Origin: Bacteroidota bacterium | GTDB lineage: Bacteria; Bacteroidota; Bacteroidia; Bacteroidales; Porphyromonadaceae | NCBI GenBank assembly: GCA_023395395.1 | Contig: JAEWZH010000009.1 | Coordinates: 1 to 31,840, forward strand | DNA: 31,840 bases | Direction of reading: 5' to 3' | Part shown: positions 16,395 through 23,636 of the stretch, piece by piece | How the letters are laid out: each line of letters opens with the position of its first letter | Numbering within the stretch: position 1 is the first letter of the stretch | The notes under the pieces: model-generated | What the model was told of the DNA's origin: nothing | Seen by the model: only the letters and a program-made list of their open reading frames with translations | The model's database searches: none | Program-made: the position numbers and the translations under genes

Positions 16395-17699
16395 TTAAAG
16401 ACCATAAACATCCGCACGGATATAAATAGAACTATCTAAAAAAATATCACTAGGAGTCACAAGAGGTGAATACCAACTAGAAACATTGACATCGTATGCC
16501 TTTTTAGCACACCACCAAACAAGTGTAGTACATGTGAACCGCTTAGGTGCTATCCACTTTGCAATTGGATGCTCAATCCGTTTGATATATTCATGCCCTA
16601 TGTACTTCTTTGCCCAGTCTGCCAATACGTATGGATTGGAAACAGGAGTAACCTCCTTATACAAACCACTCCTGAAACCTCTCCAACGCCAAACCCACTT
16701 CACCTTTTGGATACCCAATATATAGTGGGGGACATCCCAGTTTATCACTTTTTTCTCTCGCACTCCAACTTCCTCCCAGCACTCAATGGTAATATTATCA
16801 ATTTCTTTCGTTGTAGGATATATCTTTTTATTAAGAATCCCTGCATGTCCTACCTTAAATCTTGGATTTCCAGGATTATATAAGATCCCTGACATATAAT
16901 GCTTTGGCAAAGCAAGGATTACGTCCCCCCTTCTTGCTGTTGCTCGCCACTTAGCCAGAACTTTTGAGACATCTAGCCTAGGATAATCGCCGATAGTCCC
17001 ACCAATACCTCTTAGTCCTGATTCGCTAGAACCCTCTCCATTTACTGCCTCTACTTCGGTGGCAATCTCAGCCGCCAATTCATTAAAGAATGCTTCCTGA
17101 TCTATTCCATCCTCGTCAGACGATCTCAGATTGGCGGGAGCAATGACACCAACATCTTGTGACGGAATTTTATACCTAGTAATCAACTTTGATGTAGCCC
17201 TATTCTCTGCCTCCAAGATAGCCTTTAGTTCAGGATACTTATTGATCTTTTCACTAACCATCTTTGCCTCACTAGCGAGAAGGAGATCCACAAATACCCT
17301 CTTCTCATCTAGTGAAAGATTAAAGAAGTCGAGAGACTCATTGGTCTCCTCGTTTTCTATAATTAACGACTGAAGTTTCAAACTTATCGGATTTACTTGT
17401 GTCTCAATGTCACTGACATCGGACTCTTCGTCCAAGGTAGGAGCGATAGGGCGCTGAAACGCATCTGTCCCATACATAATAGCCTTGATATTGTTACAAT
17501 ATTCAAGAGCTACAGGGTCTACCGATTCAAGCTCCTCAAGAGCTCCTCTAAGTTCGATACCATCCTTCTTAGTGTCTAAGATTGATGGACTTTCAAGGGA
17601 TTCAACGTCTCTTGTGTTCGTAGAGCATGACACACTCAGTAGCAATAGTGTGCAAGCTAATAAAACTGCACGCAGAAAAGAAATTGTCTTTCTGTTCAT
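16395..17699 (-). CDS. Lipoprotein with permuted papain-fold (YiiX/NlpC-P60-like) domain
   Basis: 434 residues. A lipoprotein signal ends at Cys25 (LLLLSVSC). Residues 26-230 are acidic and mostly helical with no recognised domain. From about 255 the order is ARRGDVIL, VGHAGI (H285) and, about 105 residues later, FTCTTLVWWCAKKAYD (C390). His before Cys is the circularly permuted arrangement of YiiX/LRAT-like members of the NlpC/P60 superfamily, which are amidases or acyl-transferring thiol enzymes on cell-wall or lipid substrates. Activity and substrate are unknown. It has its own promoter candidate and is followed after 2 bp by the short lipoprotein. The composition is AT-rich relative to neighbours. 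Confidence 0.75.
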   Translation of the reverse strand: MNRKTISFLRAVLLACTLLLLSVSCSTNTRDVESLESPSILDTKKDGIELRGALEELESVDPVALEYCNNIKAIMYGTDAFQRPIAPTLDEESDVSDIETQVNPISLKLQSLIIENEETNESLDFFNLSLDEKRVFVDLLLASEAKMVSEKINKYPELKAILEAENRATSKLITRYKIPSQDVGVIAPANLRSSDEDGIDQEAFFNELAAEIATEVEAVNGEGSSESGLRGIGGTIGDYPRLDVSKVLAKWRATARRGDVILALPKHYMSGILYNPGNPRFKVGHAGILNKKIYPTTKEIDNITIECWEEVGVREKKVINWDVPHYILGIQKVKWVWRWRGFRSGLYKEVTPVSNPYVLADWAKKYIGHEYIKRIEHPIAKWIAPKRFTCTTLVWWCAKKAYDVNVSSWYSPLVTPSDIFLDSSIYIRADVYGL

Positions 17700-17758
17700 A
17701 GATAAAAACTTTATAGATTAAAAATGGTTCTGTTAAAGAACCGAAAACACGGTCGATG

Positions 17759-17790
17759 CAAACATACAAAAAAATCAATAAATCTACAAC
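17759..17790 (-). promoter_or_regulatory. Putative promoter for the lipoprotein pair
   Basis: The minus strand has TATGTTTG (17759-17766), a full match to TAnnTTTG. GTTG (17787-17790) lies 20 bp upstream, a 3-of-4 match to the -33 TTTG. The leader holds a small hairpin, GGTTC/GAACC at 17726-17742. Confidence 0.5.
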
Positions 17791-17843
17791 GATAGCGAAA
17801 TAAAATACAATGGCATGTAAGAGATAGAGGGGCAAAAGGTAAT

Positions 17844-17963
17844 CTATAGGGGGCGTTCGGATAATCTATAGAGGAGTCAAAATTATTTGTACAGAAAGAT
17901 AAATTTATTCCTAGGAATAAATTTATCTCCTCTATAGACCGCAGGGAAGCCTGATATAGAGGA
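17844..17963. repeat. CTATAG repeat block around a 30-bp perfect palindrome
   Basis: The core 17898-17927 is perfectly self-complementary over 30 bp (half-site GATAAATTTATTCCT, centre CCTAGG). It is flanked by CTATAGAGGAG (17866-17876) and its inverted copy CTCCTCTATAG (17927-17937). Extra copies of the same theme are TCTATAGG at 17843-17850 and TATAGAGGAG near 17954-17963. The flanking motif is the one that builds the inverted repeat at 7773-7860. Confidence 0.8.
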
Positions 17964-18011
17964 GAGAGAGACCATCAGGCGACGCCCAATCGCTGCTCAA
18001 GCACACGTCAG

Positions 18012-18051
18012 AAAAAAGCACCTATAGGCTTGCGCTAAAGCCCATAGGTGC
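18012..18051 (-). terminator. Intrinsic terminator after folE
   Basis: GCACCTATAGGCTT (18018-18031) pairs with AAGCCCATAGGTGC (18038-18051) with one mismatch. On the minus strand it is followed by TTTTTT (As at 18012-18017). It lies 70 bp beyond the folE stop. Confidence 0.8.
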
Positions 18052-18120
18052 CGTCGTCCCAAGTGAGATTGGGATTGATTGGATTGCCCTCTTACAATCT
18101 ATCTTTTCTGCCTCCCCACA

Positions 18121-18729
18121 TCACCTGATGAGGGACATAAATTCTTCTCGGGTCTTGAAGTTGTCAAACACTCCTGTAAAGTCTGAAGTGGTGGTAGTAG
18201 ATCCCTCCTTCTGCACCCCTCGCATCTGCATGCACATGTGCTGGGCTTCGATGACGACCATCACCCCTAGGGGGTTCAGCGTATTCTGGATACACTCCTT
18301 GATCTGGGTGGTGAGGCGCTCTTGCACCTGAAGCCGTCGGGAGAGGATATTGACCACACGGGGGAGCTTGCTCAGCCCTGTGATATACTTATTGGGGATA
18401 TAGGCGATGTGCGCTTTGCCAAAGAAAGGGAGCATGTGATGCTCGCACAGAGAGTAGAAGCCTATGTCCTTGACGATGACCATTTGCTTGTAATCTTCAC
18501 GAAACTTGGCAGACTCTAGCACTGCGGCTGGGTCTTGGCTGTAGCCTTGGGTAAGGAAGCGCAAAGCCCGAGCGACTCGCTCTGGTGTCTTGAGCAGTCC
18601 CTCTCGAGTAGGGTCTTCGCCTATCAGGTCGATAATCGCCTTATTGTGCGCTGCGAGCTCTGTGATAAGTGCGCCCTCCTCTGCTTCGTTTATCTCTTCG
18701 CTAAAGTATGGATTATTGTGGTGTGACAT
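18121..18729 (-). CDS. folE: GTP cyclohydrolase I
   Basis: A 202-residue enzyme that converts GTP to 7,8-dihydroneopterin triphosphate, the first step to tetrahydrofolate. The zinc ligands C95 and H98 (SLCEHHMLPFFGKAHIAYIP, 20 residues) and C166 (EAQHMCMQMRG) have exactly the spacing of E. coli C110, H113 and C181. TPERVARAL and GLSKLPRVV are further signatures. It starts 8 bp after the SPOR-protein gene, so the two are cotranscribed, and it ends at a strong terminator. Confidence 0.97.
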   Translation of the reverse strand: MSHHNNPYFSEEINEAEEGALITELAAHNKAIIDLIGEDPTREGLLKTPERVARALRFLTQGYSQDPAAVLESAKFREDYKQMVIVKDIGFYSLCEHHMLPFFGKAHIAYIPNKYITGLSKLPRVVNILSRRLQVQERLTTQIKECIQNTLNPLGVMVVIEAQHMCMQMRGVQKEGSTTTTSDFTGVFDNFKTREEFMSLIR

Positions 18730-18737
18730 GGTCTGTA

Positions 18738-19232
18738 TTACTCATTGGGGACTTTGATCTGCGAGCGCACGATATACATCTCTCGAGAAAATGCGGGGAA
18801 GGCTTTCCTAAGCTCCTCTAGCGCTTGCTGCGCCTCTTCACGCTCGATAAAATTGCCGACCCTGAGACGCCAAAATGGCGCATCGTACTCTACCGTGGGC
18901 ATCAGCTCTGGGTAAAGGGCATTGATCTGCCGCTCTCGAGACGAGGCGATACCTCGGCTACTGGAGAGATTACCGCTATACACCTGTATCTTGTACCCTC
19001 GTAGGATGGCGTAGCCTCCTACCACACGTGCATTGTCTAGGGGATTGGCTCTCTTGCCGATAAGCTCTTGGATGGCTGGGGACTGGGTAATCAGGATAAT
19101 CCCAGCGCCTGGCTTATCTTGCTGAAGTGCGTCAAAGATATTCGGCTTGGTATCCTGCGCCATCGCTGCCGAATTACTGAGCAAAAGTAGGGCTAGTACT
19201 ATCCAGCCAAGTGTCGTATTTATCCTTTTCAT
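18738..19232 (-). CDS. Secreted SPOR-domain protein
   Basis: 164 residues with a signal peptide (MKRINTTLGWIVLALLLLSN to about residue 25, SAAMAQ). The C-terminal SPOR domain, about 85-160, has YKIQVYSGN, a middle ALYPELMPTVEYDAPFWRLR segment and VGNFIEREEAQQALEELRKA. SPOR domains bind denuded glycan strands at division septa, so a periplasmic cell-wall role is likely. Its -7 element lies only 4 bp from the ATG, suggesting a leaderless or nearly leaderless transcript. folE follows after 8 bp. Confidence 0.85.
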   Translation of the reverse strand: MKRINTTLGWIVLALLLLSNSAAMAQDTKPNIFDALQQDKPGAGIILITQSPAIQELIGKRANPLDNARVVGGYAILRGYKIQVYSGNLSSSRGIASSRERQINALYPELMPTVEYDAPFWRLRVGNFIEREEAQQALEELRKAFPAFSREMYIVRSQIKVPNE

Positions 19233-19236
19233 GCTG

Positions 19237-19244
19237 CAAAGATA
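19237..19244 (-). promoter_or_regulatory. Putative -7 element next to the SPOR-gene start
   Basis: The minus strand reads TATCTTTG, then CAGC and the ATG. If used, transcription would start at or within a few bases of the start codon. No clear -33 box was found. Confidence 0.45.
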
Positions 19245-19252
19245 ATAAATAA

Positions 19253-19284
19253 GTTGTTTGAATGGTCAGTTTTGAGTAGCTTTG
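19253..19284 (+). promoter_or_regulatory. Putative promoter for prmA
   Basis: TAGCTTTG at 19277-19284 matches TAnnTTTG. GTTG at 19253-19256 (3 of 4 bases of TTTG) lies 20 bp upstream. The prmA ATG is 34 bp further on. It is back to back with the SPOR-gene promoter. Confidence 0.5.
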
Positions 19285-19317
19285 GGATAATAATGAGACA
19301 ATTGATAGTAAGAAGAT

Positions 19318-20169
19318 ATGAAGTATTTGAAGATTTCGATGCCTCGTCCTACAGAGGAGTGGCTACAGGATATATTGGTTCAGAAGCTAGGTGATATAGG
19401 TTTTGACTCCTTTCATGAGGAGGGCGAAGAGCTCTTGTGCTACATCCCTAAGGAGCAGTTTGATGGGCAAGCACTGGCTGTGGTACTCGAGGAGGAGATA
19501 CTCACAGAGCTATCCAAGGACTTTACGGTGACGGAGGAGGAGGATTTAAATTGGAATGAAGAGTGGGAGAAGCATTACTTTGAGCCTGTAGAGATAATCG
19601 AGGGCGAACTGGCGGTACGAGCTTCTTTTCACAAACCGGTAGAGGGCGTGAGGCATGAGATTATCATTGACCCCAAGATGGCCTTCGGCACGGGCAATCA
19701 TGCGACCACTCAAGCGATGCTAACGCTCTTGAGTCAAATCAACCTCACAGGAGCCTCTGTCATCGATATGGGTTGCGGCAGTGGCATCCTTGGCATCTAT
19801 GCGATGAAGCGCGGGGCAAGGAAGTGCGTGAGTGTGGATATTGATGAATGGAGTGTGGCTAATACCCAAGAAAATGCTAAGGTAAATGGAGTAGAACTAA
19901 CGGTCATCCAAGGTGATGTTTCTGCTTTGAAGCAAATACCTAGGTCTGATATATTCCTTGCTAATATCAATCGGAATATTATCCTCGATGACCTCGAGCA
20001 GTATGTAAATCGCCTACATCCGTATGGGATTATGCTGCTGAGTGGTTTTCTCGTGGATGACCTACCTCTGATAATGGATGCTGTCACGAAGTACAATCTG
20101 ACCGCAGCAGGGCATATCGAAATGCCCGGTGGCTGGCTGGCAGTGCGTGTGGTCAATCAAAACGCATGA
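19318..20169 (+). CDS. prmA: Ribosomal protein L11 methyltransferase
   Basis: A 283-residue SAM-dependent methyltransferase that trimethylates lysines of L11. The N-terminal substrate-binding part is followed by AFGTGNHATTQAML (PrmA signature). The SAM loop VIDMGCGSGILGIYAMKRGA follows, then SVDIDEWSV with an acidic ribose contact and the LANINRNII segment, which replaces the usual NPP-like motif as in other PrmA proteins. Length is normal. It is divergent from the SPOR gene and alone in its unit. Confidence 0.93.
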   Translation: MKYLKISMPRPTEEWLQDILVQKLGDIGFDSFHEEGEELLCYIPKEQFDGQALAVVLEEEILTELSKDFTVTEEEDLNWNEEWEKHYFEPVEIIEGELAVRASFHKPVEGVRHEIIIDPKMAFGTGNHATTQAMLTLLSQINLTGASVIDMGCGSGILGIYAMKRGARKCVSVDIDEWSVANTQENAKVNGVELTVIQGDVSALKQIPRSDIFLANINRNIILDDLEQYVNRLHPYGIMLLSGFLVDDLPLIMDAVTKYNLTAAGHIEMPGGWLAVRVVNQNA

Positions 20170-20295
20170 TACACTAATCCGCAAAAAGATGTTTAATTAC
20201 CTTATATCTGCCCAACGAAATAATAATAATTGAGAATTATCTGCACAAATCCACGAAAAAAGGGCAATAAGATTTTTTCCGTTGAAAATAACTAG

Positions 20296-20303
20296 TAACT
20301 TTG
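20296..20303 (+). promoter_or_regulatory. Putative -7 element for the NlpE-like gene
   Basis: TAACTTTG matches TAnnTTTG and lies 32 bp upstream of the ATG at 20336. A TTTT stretch about 20 bp upstream may act as -33. Confidence 0.5.
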
Positions 20304-20335
20304 TAGCGATTTTATCATTATAATAGTTATTGAAG

Positions 20336-20779
20336 ATGAAAAAATTTAGTTTATTACTGGTCGCTGCTACTGCACTTCTTTTTGCAGCATGCGATAGCAA
20401 GGAGTCCAATAATTCTGAGGATCAGACAGCAGTTGCAACCGAGACTACTGAGGTAGTGACAGAAGCACCTAGCTATGTCGGCTCTTACGAAGGCACACTA
20501 CCTTGCGCAGATTGCGAAGGCATCCTGACAAAGCTAACCATCCGTGAGGATACTACTTACGATCTTTCTTCCGAGTATCTAGGCAAGAAGGATGGCAAGT
20601 TTGAGGTGAGTGGAGTTTATGAGCTAAATGGTGATGTACTCACACTGATTACACCATCTTCTGGCGAAAAGACCTACTACAAGGTGCTTGAGGGCTCTGT
20701 AGCACTAGTGGACTCTACCGGTGTACTCAATACCGGGGAGCTTGCAAGTCAATATATCTTGACTAAGCTCGCAGAGTAA
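20336..20779 (+). CDS. NlpE-like lipoprotein
   Basis: 147 residues. A lipoprotein signal (MKKFSLLLVAATALLFAAC, Cys at 19) is followed by an acidic, Thr/Glu-rich linker and then the NlpE N-terminal-type barrel from about 47: YVGSYEGTLPCADCEGILTK with the CADC pair, LTIREDTTYDLSSEYLG, and GVYELNGDVLTLI. In E. coli NlpE this domain contacts the envelope-stress system Cpx and carries the CxxC motif. In Bacteroidota, which lack CpxA in that form, the role is unknown. I start at the ATG at 20336; a TTG two codons upstream is also in frame but needless. Confidence 0.85.
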   Translation: MKKFSLLLVAATALLFAACDSKESNNSEDQTAVATETTEVVTEAPSYVGSYEGTLPCADCEGILTKLTIREDTTYDLSSEYLGKKDGKFEVSGVYELNGDVLTLITPSSGEKTYYKVLEGSVALVDSTGVLNTGELASQYILTKLAE

Positions 20780-20808
20780 GAGAAACGACTCTTAGAAGCA
20801 AATAAACC

Positions 20809-20843
20809 AAGGGCTGTGGTGCTATCTACATACCACAGCCCTT
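20809..20843 (+). terminator. Hairpin terminator after the NlpE-like gene
   Basis: AAGGGCTGTGGT (20809-20820) pairs perfectly with ACCACAGCCCTT (20832-20843), with an 11-nt loop, followed by GATTTATTC. It is the first of two hairpins between these convergent genes. Confidence 0.75.
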
Positions 20844-20870
20844 GATTTATTCTCGGGTCGATAAGTCCCA

Positions 20871-20920
20871 AACAAAAAGATAGGCTACACCACCAATAAG
20901 TGATGTAGCCTATTTTGTTT
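20871..20920. terminator. Bidirectional terminator between convergent lipoprotein genes
   Basis: ATAGGCTACACCAC (20880-20893) pairs with GTGATGTAGCCTAT (20900-20913), with one G-U-type mismatch and a 6-nt loop. TTTTGTTTT follows on the plus strand and TCTTTTTGTT on the minus strand, so it can stop transcripts from both sides. Confidence 0.85.
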
Positions 20921-20945
20921 TGGGCTAGCCCTGTACAGGATTAGC

Positions 20946-21158
20946 TTACTTTACCTCCTCAACTGCCTCAGTAACCTCAGTTGCCAAGCTGTCTACAGTC
21001 TGAACAGCAGTGTCTGCAGCCTCCTCAACGGTAGCAGCAGTCTCCTCAACTACAGTCTCGACAGCCTCAGTAGTCTGCTCCTCAGTAGACTTAGTATCAC
21101 AAGATGTGAAAGCTAGAGCAGCGATAAGTGCAAAAGATGCGATAAATAACTTCTTCAT
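20946..21158 (-). CDS. Small acidic low-complexity lipoprotein
   Basis: 70 residues. The signal MKKLFIASFALIAALAFTSC ends in a lipobox Cys at 20. The mature 51 residues are almost only Thr, Glu, Val and Ala (EAVETVVEETAATVEEAADT and onward) and would form an acidic amphipathic helix or coiled coil. Such small, simple lipoproteins are often very abundant. No named family is recognised; it is similar in style, not in sequence, to entericidin or Lpp-type proteins. It faces the NlpE-like gene across a bidirectional terminator. Confidence 0.75.
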   Translation of the reverse strand: MKKLFIASFALIAALAFTSCDTKSTEEQTTEAVETVVEETAATVEEAADTAVQTVDSLATEVTEAVEEVK

Positions 21159-21214
21159 ACTTCAAATTCAATAAATGTTGTGATAAATAAAAAACTTACG
21201 TCTTCGTGAATAAA

Positions 21215-21730
21215 TCAATTAGTCTTGTACTTCAGTCCCTCCAGAGCGCTAAGCTCTTTATTGGCTTTCACAATTTTATCTTTTAATCCCTCCTTGTAAT
21301 CGGCATACTTCCTAGCGAGCGAGGCATCTGAAAGCGCCAACATCTGCACAGCCAGTAGTGCTGCATTGAGTGAGGCGTTGATACCTACGGTAGCTACCGG
21401 CACACCCGGAGGCATCTGTACTATTGCCAACAAGGCATCCATCCCCTCTAGTGTAGCTTTGATCGGGACTCCTATCACAGGCAGAGTGGTCATCGCTGCT
21501 ATCACACCACATAGGTGGGCAGCCATACCAGCCGCTGCAATAATCACCTTAATCCCTCGCTCCTCTGCATGAGTAGCAAATGACTCTACCTCCTTAGGTG
21601 TCCTATGAGCTGATAGGGCGTGCACCTCGTAGGGCACCTCCATCTGCTCCAAAAGATCGATTGCCTTCTGCATCACCGGGAGGTCGCTTGTACTCCCCAT
21701 GATAATGCTTACTAACGGCTGTAAAGCCAT
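21215..21730 (-). CDS. purE: N5-carboxyaminoimidazole ribonucleotide mutase
   Basis: A 171-residue class I PurE that moves the carboxyl group of N5-CAIR to give CAIR in purine synthesis. It shows the phosphate-binding MGSTSDLPVM, the catalytic-loop SAHRTP with His42, and AAAGMAAHLCG, followed by PVIGVP and the MPPGVPVATVGIN segment. It lies 4 bp after gcvH and is the last gene of that unit. purL sits elsewhere in the same window as a separate unit. Confidence 0.96.
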   Translation of the reverse strand: MALQPLVSIIMGSTSDLPVMQKAIDLLEQMEVPYEVHALSAHRTPKEVESFATHAEERGIKVIIAAAGMAAHLCGVIAAMTTLPVIGVPIKATLEGMDALLAIVQMPPGVPVATVGINASLNAALLAVQMLALSDASLARKYADYKEGLKDKIVKANKELSALEGLKYKTN

Positions 21731-21734
21731 AGGC

Positions 21735-22118
21735 TTACTTCTGAATAAGAGCTTTGTACTCAGATGCGCTCAAGAACTCACCGAGGTCGCTACTATCGGC
21801 CAGCGTCACCTTTACAATCCAGCCCTTGCCATAAGGATCGCTATTGACCAGCTCAGGGGCATCCTGAAGCTCTTCATTTGCCTCATCTACGGTGATGGCA
21901 ACCGGAGTGAGCAGATCTGAAACGGTCTTGACTGCTTCGATAGAACCAAATGGTTCGCCTGCACCAATCTCCTCTCCGATATTATCCTCTACATCCACAT
22001 ATACTATCTCACCCAGCTCGCTCTGAGCAAACTCAGTGATACCTACAGTAGCTTTGTCACCCTCAATCAGGAACCACTCATGATCCCTAGTGTACTTTAA
22101 GTTCTCTGGAAAAGTCAT
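21735..22118 (-). CDS. gcvH: Glycine cleavage system H protein
   Basis: A 127-residue lipoyl carrier that shuttles the aminomethyl group between the P, T and L proteins of glycine cleavage. The lipoylated lysine is K64 in FGSIEAVKTVSDLL. The N-terminal YTRDHEWF and VGITEFAQSELGEIVYVD are family signatures. The unit with purE links one-carbon supply and purine synthesis. Its own promoter candidate lies across the rpoN stop. Confidence 0.97.
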   Translation of the reverse strand: MTFPENLKYTRDHEWFLIEGDKATVGITEFAQSELGEIVYVDVEDNIGEEIGAGEPFGSIEAVKTVSDLLTPVAITVDEANEELQDAPELVNSDPYGKGWIVKVTLADSSDLGEFLSASEYKALIQK

Positions 22119-22167
22119 ATTCTGTTTGATTTAGTATTCGCTATCTATAACTATTTCAAATTTGCCA

Positions 22168-22199
22168 CAAAGCTACCAATCTTTTCTCAATCGTGCAAT
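22168..22199 (-). promoter_or_regulatory. Putative promoter for gcvH-purE
   Basis: The minus strand has TAGCTTTG (22168-22175), overlapping the rpoN stop codon. ATTG (22196-22199) lies 20 bp upstream, matching 3 of 4 bases of the -33 TTTG. The gcvH ATG is about 50 bp downstream. Confidence 0.5.
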
Positions 22200-23624
22200 A
22201 GGGATACCCATACTATCCCTATATTTTGCAATTGTACGCCTAGCTACATCAAATCCATGAGATTTTAACCTATATTTCAGGGTTTCATCGGATAATGGAT
22301 CTTGCTTATCCTCTTCTTCGATAAGTTTTTTGAGGAGTGCTTTTACCGAACGAGTGGTTACCTCTTCTCCATCGTCGCGCGTAATCCCTTCTGAAAAGAG
22401 GAGCTTGATAGGCAGCACCCCGAAATCGGTCTGCACATACTTGGTGCTGGTGACTCTCGATATGGTGCTGACATCATAGCCCACTTTGTCGGCGACATCT
22501 TGGAGAATCATTGGGCGGAGCAAGGCAATATCTCCTGTAAGGAAGTAGTCTCGCTGGAGCTCCACAATCGCCATCATCGTAGTAATCATGGTATTATTGC
22601 GCTGCTTGATCATCTCGACAAACCCCCTGGCATCAGAGAGTTTTTGTTTCACGAAGCGACGCACCTCTCGGTCTTCACCTGTCTTGGCCTCATCTCCCTC
22701 TGTGTATTCCTTGAGCTGCTCCTCAAACGCTCTACTGACCCTTACCTCGGGGATATCGCCACTATACAGAGTGACAATAAGCTCTCCATCCTGCTCCGTA
22801 ACCTCAAAGTCGGGGACTACAGTCATCAAACTATCTTGCAACCTACTGGTGAAGTCAAGCCCGGGGGTAGGATTGAGATTGGTGATGATTTGGATGGCTT
22901 TGATTAATTCTTCCTCCTCTACCCCCACCTTTTCAGCCAGCTTTTGAAGCTGTTTCTTGGAGAGCTCTTCGAAATAGTCCTTGACGAGGGTCTTAGCCAA
23001 TTGGACCTCTTTTGATGACTTCCGACGCTCAAGCTGAAGGAGCAAGCACTCGTCCAACGACCTCGCCCCTACCCCTGCCGGCTCCAGTCCCTGCACAACC
23101 TCCAGGATATACTCGAGCTGCTCCTCTGGCACATCTACGCCTTGATAAATAGCAAGATCATCAGAAATCCCCTGGAGCGACCGTCGTAAATAGCCATCTT
23201 CATCAAGGCTACCGACCAAAAACGAAGCAATCAACTGCTCTTCGCTATTGAGTGGTGTGAGAGGGAGCTGGCTATTGAGGACTTCTTGCAGACTTTGCTC
23301 TTCGGCATACGGAATATCTGTCGGAGACCTTTGCCCCTCGTAATACCTTTGCAGGGTAGTCTCCGGGACGTCGTCTATATCGGCATAGTCTCCCATCGAT
23401 AGCTCTTCGGCAGACAGCCCATCCCCTGACTCTATGTCTTCATTTTCATGATGATCTTCCTCAGAAACCCCCTCTTCGAGAGCAGGATTTTCGATGAGTT
23501 CTTGCTTGATTCGTTCCGCAAGCTCGGCATGAGGGAGCATCACCATATTCATCACCTGTATTTGCCAGGTGGAGAGGTTTTGCGACAGCTTTTGCTTAAG
23601 TTGATTATTGCCTCTATCCGACAT
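22173..23624 (-). CDS. rpoN: RNA polymerase sigma-54 factor
   Basis: A 483-residue sigma-54. Region I is the Gln/Leu-rich N-terminus (LKQKLSQNLSTWQIQVMNMV) that binds activators, followed by an acidic region II. The core-binding domain comes next (LPLTPLNSEEQLIASFLVGS, LDEDGYL). Near the C-terminus the DNA-binding domain is complete, with the RpoN box ARRTIAKYRD at 461-470. All parts are present, so it should be functional. It needs AAA+ enhancer-binding activators, none of which are in the window. It begins 12 bp after the transglutaminase-like gene and likely shares its transcript. Confidence 0.97.
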   Translation of the reverse strand: MSDRGNNQLKQKLSQNLSTWQIQVMNMVMLPHAELAERIKQELIENPALEEGVSEEDHHENEDIESGDGLSAEELSMGDYADIDDVPETTLQRYYEGQRSPTDIPYAEEQSLQEVLNSQLPLTPLNSEEQLIASFLVGSLDEDGYLRRSLQGISDDLAIYQGVDVPEEQLEYILEVVQGLEPAGVGARSLDECLLLQLERRKSSKEVQLAKTLVKDYFEELSKKQLQKLAEKVGVEEEELIKAIQIITNLNPTPGLDFTSRLQDSLMTVVPDFEVTEQDGELIVTLYSGDIPEVRVSRAFEEQLKEYTEGDEAKTGEDREVRRFVKQKLSDARGFVEMIKQRNNTMITTMMAIVELQRDYFLTGDIALLRPMILQDVADKVGYDVSTISRVTSTKYVQTDFGVLPIKLLFSEGITRDDGEEVTTRSVKALLKKLIEEEDKQDPLSDETLKYRLKSHGFDVARRTIAKYRDSMGIPIARLRKDW

Positions 23625-23636
23625 ATATACAATGTA

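Larger units (their letters stand above)
17700..18120. other. Non-coding region between folE and the lipoprotein pair
   Basis: 421 bases with no supported gene. From right to left it holds the folE terminator, a CTATAG-rich block with a 30-bp perfect palindrome, and the promoter of the lipoprotein genes. Frames here are short and lack any recognisable protein. Confidence 0.7.

Noticed and set aside
17602..17835. Hydrophobic 77-codon frame upstream of the lipoprotein pair
   Set aside because: It overlaps the lipoprotein signal region in another frame and runs through the promoter; hydrophobicity comes from AT-rich DNA.
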